NCBI GenBank assembly: GCA_963680875.1
Contig: OY804579.1
Coordinates: 49,502,536-49,566,535, forward strand
DNA: 64,000 nucleotides
DNA from: Bathymodiolus brooksi
Taxonomy: Eukaryota; Mollusca; Bivalvia; Mytilida; Modiolidae
Reading direction: 5' to 3'
The position numbers and the translations under genes are program-made. Positions 56,601-64,000 of this stretch are shown here, in pieces. The notes below the pieces were generated by a model that searched no databases, was not told the DNA's origin, and saw only the letters and a program-made list of their open reading frames with translations. Position 1 is the first letter of the stretch. The number at the start of each line of letters is the position of its first letter.

Positions 56601-57299
56601 GCAAGTAAGGTGCATGAGCATCTTTGAAGTATGTTTATATGGTCAACAAAAGATAGATATTAAACATTTTGTAGCTTATACTTGTACATGTATATAGGTG
56701 ACATTTTTCATATACATGTACATGTAAGTAGTATATGGGTACGGACAAAGTCATATTTGTGGGGAAGTAATGGGGAGCAACCGGAAGTCACGTGTTCGGG
56801 AGTTGCGTGACCGGAAGATTTTTGAATAGGTTATATGATTTAGCCTCTTCTGGAGCAGTATACGATTAATAAACCGCGAAGCGAAGAGGTTTACGAAAAG
56901 CGTAAACTGTTTTAAACCAGATTATACAAGTATAACCTGTGCAAAAATTTAACATATTCCTAATATCCCTTATAATTTAATGATTCCTCGATTTTAATTA
57001 CGATAGTTTCATGTGACTATTTGAATTTGTCGTTGGCGAATGAATATGTTGGAGACGTCACAATATCAACCCAGGTAATCAAGTATAACTGATGTTGCTC
57101 CAGGCGGATCAGCCAATCAGATAGCAGAATTAACATCAAATTAAATCATTCGTTTGTTCTGCATACAGTTAAACCTGACAGAACCTACCACCGTTTAGAC
57201 CTACTTTTTGCACAGCAAACAGAGCGATGTCCGGATTAAACAGGTTAAATTTGTAAATGTTACATATTGGTACTAAATATGATGCCATGTTTATACAAG

Positions 57300-57465
57300 A
57301 TTTCAGTTTAATCGGGCTTCGGCTTATACAGGTATTTTCGCACCGTTCGCACTAATTAAGATATCTACGTTTCTATAACAATCACTGGATCGAAAACATT
57401 GGTAAGTGGACTATTATTCTCCGAGGTTGTCATCCGCCCCAGTCTTTCGGCACTGACATGGTTTA
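57300..57465 (+). repeat. Family B pieces
   Basis: CGTTCGCACTAATTAAGATA with TCTACGTTTCT, then GTGGACTATTATTCTCCGAG and CTTTCGGCACTGACATGG as also seen at 44700-44760. Confidence 0.5.
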
Positions 57466-58187
57466 TTACATATCAAAAAGCAAAAATTTCCAATTTGCAA
57501 ATTTCGGAAAATATCCCATTCTTAGCCCAGATTTAGCAATGGAAAATGATATTGTGCAACAAAATGTTTTTGTAGAAAGAAAGCTTAGCATACATTTAAC
57601 TAACATTTATAGATAAAGTTCCTTCATTTACAACCAGTTTTATTTTGATAACTTGGAAAAACAGAAGATTTTGTCCTGAAGAATTCCCTCTCCAGGATCA
57701 AGTTTTTAAGAGGTATGGTTGCCATGGCAACGGATCGTAATTTTTGAAATTTTATTTTCTTAAGTTGTTAAACTTGGTCAGGTAAGTGATCTGACAACAT
57801 AACACCAATATCTGAAGACATGCATTTCCAGTCCACTGTATAGCTATTGAAGTCCTTACAGAGAATGGGTATTAAATAGTATGCAAGGCAATTGGTAGAC
57901 GTATTAGGGAAACAATAATCTACTCTGAACCAACATCTAATTGCCAATACCATTTATGTCATTTGTACCTTTCCACAAGGTGCCGATATCTTTCCGAAAA
58001 AGTTTTGAGGGATAAGACAAGACAATTATGTCTTTGTTATCAAATGATACAGTTTCAGTGCTCATGATTAATGAACAGGTTGCTGCCTAATATTGTCTGA
58101 TAAATGTATAATGTAATTTGTAATTGGTTAGTTAACTTCACCATGTCTTTAGTATTCAGAAGTGAACGTTATTTTTCAAAGGAAGGA

Positions 58188-58420
58188 GGGGCCGTCGTGG
58201 CCATGATCATATGGTAGTTGGATTTACAACTACCTGTGCAATCAGTGCTTATCACCACTGATGTTGTGGGCTCGATTTTCGATCAGGGTGAGGTGTACAA
58301 CATTATGTGATACAGTTTGTCAGTGACTTGCGAGAGGTCGGTGGTTTTCTCCGGGTCCTCCGGTTTCCTCCACCAATGACTGAAATATTGTTGAAAGTGG
58401 CGTTAAACACTATCAAACAA
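58188..58420 (+). mobile_element. tRNA-derived SINE (arm 2 copy)
   Basis: GGGGCCGTCGTGGCCATGAT head, TATGGTAGTTGGATTTACAA with the A box, GTGGGCTCGATTTTCGATCA B-box region and TGAAAGTGGCGTTAAACACT tail. Its orthologue in arm 1 is 32662-32892. Confidence 0.82.
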
Positions 58421-58503
58421 CAGCAACAACAACATCAAAAGAAGGATATTGCAATATTGACATATACACGACATATATCTCTATCATTTATAATCCTCTT
58501 TAG

Positions 58504-61261
58504 GTACCAGAAGTAAAGATGCTGGCGCTAATAGACAACAGTACACTTTTACACGCAACGATTCAAACTGGTAGTAATATGGATGTTGAATGGTTTGCTT
58601 ATGGAAATGAATCACAAAGGGAGATAACACCAGGCAACCCACAGGAAGTGACGTCATATCACGTATATCAAACCCCGGATGATCATAATATAACCGTTGT
58701 TGTCCGGAATGCATTAAATGAGGCATACCAGACAAACGTAGTCATAACTGTTGTTCGTCCTATAGCAGGTTTTTCCATTAATGTTTCTCAAGTACTTCTT
58801 CCTATCAACGTTACAAAATGTAACAGCACCATATTATATAACAGCACGATCGACTACAAGTGTGTGGCAAAAACCAATAGTACTGAAGGTTGCCTAGTAA
58901 CCACCAACAGAACAGAGGTGTTGTGTTGGTTGATTGAAAAAGCTTCAGAACAATATGGGACACAACTTGACATATTGATATCTCCAGGTGATACGGTTAA
59001 CTTGATTGTATATTTAGATTTCGAAAGCAGACTTCCGATGGGAAATTTGACGGTTGTCGTAAATTACGGCGATGGATCAAATGAATCTATTTACCTTGGT
59101 GAAGATTTAAGCATATTATTGGCGGATGGTTTAAAGTTGAATCATAGTTATTTAGAACAAAGAGATTATGTTTTAACGGTTACCATAGAATCAGAGTTGA
59201 GTTCACAAGTTATCAACTATGATATATATGTTTGGGAAGACATAAGTAATGTAACGTTGATTTCAAATAGACTAGCAAGGGCATTTGAAATCATACCGTT
59301 TACATTCGACAATATTCCTCGGAAAGGTTTTGAATTTATTTTAGCATACGGCGATAATAATACAAAAAAGGGGTCTGCGGATTTATTTTATTCCGAATTT
59401 AGCATGGAATCTTAGAGTCATAGCTACTCTCAAGATGGCATATATACAATTCAAATGAATGCTTCAAATCCGTTTTATTTCAGCGTGGTTACTTACGAGA
59501 TAAAAATTCAATTTACCATTCCAGAATTAAAGTTGCTACCAGCCATTGCGGATCCCCCAGAAATGCTACCACTACCTGATGGTAAGGTTTCGTTTTTGAT
59601 TCGAATGCTTTATAATGGACCATCACCAACGAATGTAACATGTTACTATAGTTTTGAACCAGATACTTCCTTGTATAACAAATCAGTGATAATTAAATAT
59701 ACTTATTTAACACAATTGCACCTGTACGAACGGGAGGATTGAAACTTGTTGTAATTTTTTGTGAAAATGATGTAAGCAATTACACTCTTCAAACCCAAAT
59801 AATTATACAGCAGGCACAATTATCTGATTTTCTTGTTGCCTTTAAACCCGAGTCAGGAATGAATAAAACACTAACAGCTGAAGACGATCAACAAACAGTT
59901 AGAGATGTGCCTATTATTGTTCGTTTTGATATCTCCATTTTACAATGTGCACGATTTCCTTACTTCACATATTTAAAGTATGACTTTGGAGACGGCACTC
60001 CTCCTACTAAATACAACAGATTGGAAACGCTTAGACATACATACGCATCGAGGGGAGAATTCAATGTATCGGTCACTATTAAAACAGCACCAGTAGGATC
60101 ATAAAAACGCTTCCTATCAAAATCGGGGTTGTTGATTTTATTTCTAGTTCGTATTTAGGCGCTATTGATGGAACACAATTCATATTTAGCATGTCCGGTG
60201 TCGTGAATGGAAATTATCTATTAGACGTTGGTGAAGGCGAACCCTACCATTTACATGTTGACCCATCAACGGCACATCATGTATACACTTCCTATGGTTC
60301 TTTCTTTGTGCAGTTGGAGGCCTACAATACTACTTTCAAAGAAATTCTATATCTCGGAAATTATATAGTAGCCGATTACAATATGACTGGTCACCTCGCC
60401 ATTGATATGCCTGACAAGTTAGATATGCCTCCAGGAAACGTCACCGTTCGTGTCATATCTAACTCTAAGTTTCCAATGGTCAAGTGCGTGTTTAATATGG
60501 GTGATTTTATAAACCGAAGAATTTACACCAGGACGGCAAACTTATGGTCAGCCGAACCTATGCTTCTCGATTTTACATATCTCACGCTGGGTAACCACAC
60601 TGTAAATGTCGAGTGTTCCAATTACTACGATACCCAAATATTAAAGAAAATAGTCAATGTCTGGAATGAGTGTTTTACAGTCAATGGTATGTTCGATCGG
60701 CAATATTCAAATACTACAGGCCCTATGAGAGTTTATACGTCTGCTGATTTTAACTTGGCAAGCCGAATGGCAGTATATTGCTCTGACCAAAGTGTAATAT
60801 TTGAATGGAAGTTATATACTGTTGTAAATGATACTGGTGACGACCCTGTAACACTATACTATCCATATAAACCGTTCGGTATCACACGAGGAACCTTGCG
60901 AGTCGCCAGAGGTACCGTTCATGCCCATTTATACATGATAACATTAAATGTCACCTTGCTGAATACTTGGGTGTATGAACCAACCTATTTGATGTTCATA
61001 AAATCACCACCGTTTGCATACATAGAAGGTGGTTACGAGAGGAACGTCCAAGTACTTTTGAAAAACATTACCTTGAACGCTTTAAACGTATCGTATGATC
61101 CCGAAATAGGAATGGGAGGGAATGAAAATCTGGACTTCGACTGGTCATGCAAAATGTATTATTATTTTCTTATTATCACTGACATTAATATGAAAGGTAT
61201 CCTAGATGTAAATGAACATGGGCGACTATCCAACATTACACTTAGACACATATTAAAGTAA
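58504..61261 (+). pseudogene. Pseudogene copy of the polycystin large exon
   Basis: This copy of 32577-29924 is oriented on the plus strand. It is open from 58519 but has TAG in place of a Trp codon at 59413-59415, loses one A near 59730 (frameshift) and another near 60081 (frameshift). The last part (60191-61261) is again in one open frame. The splice acceptor (TTTAG) is intact and the donor context changed from AAAAG|GTATTA to AAAAT|GTATTA. Amino-acid differences to the intact copy are few (about 20 scattered substitutions), so the duplication is recent. No other exon of the gene was duplicated with it. Confidence 0.9.
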
Positions 61262-62425
61262 ACAAACAACGCTTTCAAATTGTTAGAGTAATCGTTGAGG
61301 TAATAATACACGTGAATATGTATTACGAAATTCCTTTCTAATTTGAAAATACACATTATAATCATTTACCTCATAATGTTATTATAAGAAATGTCAGAAA
61401 ACGCTAGAAGTGTAATCAGAAGTCGTAGACAGATGAACGACAGATAGTTCACTGAACAAGAGAAAAAGAACAAACTGTTGCTCAATTCTATTCATATACA
61501 GTTGTGAATAACCTATGTTTAAAGCAAAAATCTATTTTGACTTTGAGCGTACCCGATGAAGGTCATTCAAGAAACGTGTTGTGCGCACTAATTTAGATAT
61601 ATACCCTTTATTAGGACTGTTATATTATAGTTCTCCATTCAGTCAACATTCTTCTTTTTGTTTTCTTCCGCAAAAAGTCACCGATCAAACAGTCAAAGGT
61701 TAAGTCAGATCGTTCAAATTTCAATATGCACGAGTCAGACCAGTATCCCTCGTGCAACATACAACAGTCTTTTTTTATTTTACTATCCGCCAAAAGTCAC
61801 CGATCAAGCAGTCAAAGGTTAAATCAGATCGTTCAACTTTCAATATGCACGCGTTAGACCAGTATCCCTCGTGCAACACTGTTCGTCAGTCAGTCAATTA
61901 TATTGCAACAATAATCCGCCAATTAGTCATTTTGTCTAATTTCGTTCCGATAAAAAAAATATCAAGCATACTGGTTGTCATTCTCCGATCATTCAGTGTT
62001 CCTCGGTCCGTTATCTAGGAGCGCTGGTTGTTCTAAATAGTATTAACAAGTAATATTACCAACAATCTTTATATTCATTATTTAATTTTATACAAGCCTT
62101 GATATATTAACAAACGAAGTACGATTTAAAGATTGAATAGATTATTTCCACATTTCTGACTTTGACTATAACATTATGCGTTTTACATGAGTTATTTCCC
62201 TTTAATGTGGAAAAGGATCCTATTTTATGCAAAATTCAATGAAAATAAAATAGTTTTCCCCTAAGCTGTTCAAAATGTTAATGTTATCACAACTTGAGAA
62301 TTTTCTATTTGTTATTAAAAAAAATGTTCCTTTTGATCGTAAGGGAAATAACTCGTATAGAAAAGCTTAAAAACGTATAATTTTAGAATCAATCTGGGAA
62401 TGTGCAAAATGTCTATTTATATTAT

Positions 62426-62555
62426 AATGTTGTGTTAGCAATGACTATGCCAATATAGTGGTCAGGGTTGAAGACATAGTGCACGACCCGAAGGTGGAGT
62501 GCACTATGTATTCAACCCTGACCACTATATGGCATAGTCATTGCTAACACAACAT
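62426..62555. repeat. Palindrome, arm 2 copy
   Basis: Same as 28521-28651: AATGTTGTGTTAGCAATGAC with its inverse complement at the right end. Confidence 0.88.
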
Positions 62556-63163
62556 TATTATTATTATTATGCTGACTGTTATATGTAGACACAATATATT
62601 GAGAACTATTACAATAAAGGAGGTCCTGATATTGGTGACTAATATATTGGATCAGGTAGTCTTGAAAGTGTAAGAATATTCTTTGCTTCATTTAAGGCTT
62701 TAAAAATATAAACATTTTTGAAGTTTGAAATTTAATTAACAACAATAACAAGCATTAAAAACAGTAACATGAATAATAGACGACTATGATAGATTGACAG
62801 ATTGGATCCGGCCCCCCTTACACGTGGACTAGCTATATATAGCTTGACAGACACCTGAAAACCCAACCTTCCCCGCGTGAAACTGGCATAGTAGATGTAC
62901 TATTTTCGCATAGCATATCAACGCTATATAATTCTTTGTGATATATGCCAAAATATCGTATGAACTTATATTACAGAAGAAATTTACAGAAAGCATAATA
63001 ATATCAAATATATATCAAATTTTTGACAAAAGATATTCGTCGATGGGAGACTTGAGACAAATGACATAATCAGGATATATAACTAATTGTAAAAACAAAA
63101 TTTTACACGAAAAAATACAAACATCGTATTTTGTGAAAAAAAACCCTGATTTATTTATTTAAA

Positions 63164-63490
63164 AATGAACCATCATAAGGATTAACTCCAGATAGCTATG
63201 TCAACTCTAGTCATATAACATTATTTAAAAATGAACCATCATAAGGATTAACTCCAGATAGTTATGTTAACTCCAGTCATCAAAAACATTAAAAATGAAC
63301 CATCATAAGGATTAACGCCAGATATGTATGTTAACTCTAGTCGTCAAATACATTAAAAATGAGCCATCATCAGGAGAAACCACAGATCGCTATGTCAACT
63401 CTAGTCGTCAAAAACATTAAAAATGAACCATCATCAGGAGGAACTCCATATGTTTATGTAAACTCTTATCATCAAAAACATTAAAAATGC
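63164..63490. repeat. ~63-64-bp tandem array, five copies
   Basis: AAAATGAACCATCATAAGGA, then TTAACTCCAGATAGCTATGT and CAACTCTAGTCATCAAAAAC recur five times, with the last two diverged (CATCATCAGGAG). It lies immediately outside arm 2 of the inverted duplication. From 63500 to 64000 nothing further is recognised. Confidence 0.88.
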
Positions 63491-64000
63491 ACGAAAGTTT
63501 AATACTGTTATATACGTAATATCACTTAGTTAATATGGGTAAAATACAATTTAAAGTACACATTTCATATGGATGTCACAATCCTCATTGTTCGGAATAT
63601 TCCACAATGATGGAACGCAAAATGTCAAGATTGTTTTTTGTAATGTAATATGAAAACATTTTTATTTTCGTATTTCATGCCAATACATGTCGAATAAGAG
63701 AGGGGATTATATCTTAAAGAATCATATGTTTTAAAGTTGTTTTAAAACTGTTCCATATGTGTATGGCCTAGACAAAACTATAACATAGTAACCACGTGTT
63801 CTGTTTTAAATAATTTATATTTTATCTAATGACAAGTGTGGATAATTATTCATTATGCATTAATATTACTGTTTATTATATTTTATGTAAATTTTTCGGC
63901 TAATCCATTAAATTCATTGGTCTAGAGCCATGTGGTATTTTTCAGTAATTTTAGTAAACTCCGCCTTTCTTAGCAACGGATGGTATTGTACGCATAGCAA

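Larger units (their letters stand above)
57480..63162. repeat. Inverted segmental duplication, arm 2
   Basis: This is the inverse complement of 27905-33606. It ends at TGATTTATTT at about 63162, just before the position corresponding to the acceptor of exon 27895-27659. Next to it lies the ~64-bp tandem array. It carries the same SINE, palindrome and exon. Confidence 0.92.

Overview
This is eukaryotic genomic DNA: AT-rich, intron-rich, without operons or bacterial-type gene spacing, and full of degraded transposons. A tRNA-headed SINE with a conserved 3' tail and several dispersed repeats resemble what I know from bivalve and gastropod genomes, so I suggest a mollusc, probably a bivalve. That placement is recognition plus inference, not a search result.

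One host gene dominates. It lies on the minus strand and encodes a polycystin-1 / PKDREJ-family receptor (PKD repeats, REJ domain, GAIN/GPS autoproteolysis domain, first membrane helix). I could place 15 exons with GT..AG borders. Read 5' to 3' on the minus strand they are 40931-40621, 32577-29924, 27895-27659, 26941-26772, 25901-25728, 24818-24630, 23373-23249, 20173-20003, 18604-18512, 16819-16673, 6508-6273, 5594-5355, 3979-3520, 2567-2371 and 1828-1601. Reading phases agree at every junction except 16673 to 6508, where at least one exon must be missing. The 5' end of the gene was not found. The 3' part (PLAT and the remaining membrane helices) lies beyond base 1.

The large exon 32577-29924 and its flanks (about 5.7 kb, 27.9-33.6 kb) recur in inverted orientation at 57.48-63.16 kb. 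That copy has a nonsense codon and two one-base frameshifts and is a pseudogene. The copies are still very similar. A 180-bp tandem array abuts one breakpoint and a ~64-bp array abuts another.

The introns are filled with mobile DNA: a PIF/Harbinger element with a broken transposase (minus, 9.57-10.62 kb) and a spliced coiled-coil partner (plus, 6.88-7.98 kb); an internally deleted Tc1 copy split by a second TIR element (37.1-39.8 kb); a hAT-type MITE with a perfect 8-bp target duplication (18156-18438); a TA-flanked palindromic element (22280-22898); a multi-arm foldback complex (13.3-16.5 kb); LINE remnants; SINEs; and a 63-bp and a 30-bp minisatellite.

The least familiar item is a 1.7-kb element at 52565-54263 with ~33-bp TIRs and an ATCT target duplication. 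It contains about ten copies, in both orientations, of a GGTGTTACC-type motif. A compact cluster of CCAAT, ETS-like and CRE-like sites at 54.63-54.96 kb looks like a promoter with no identified gene.
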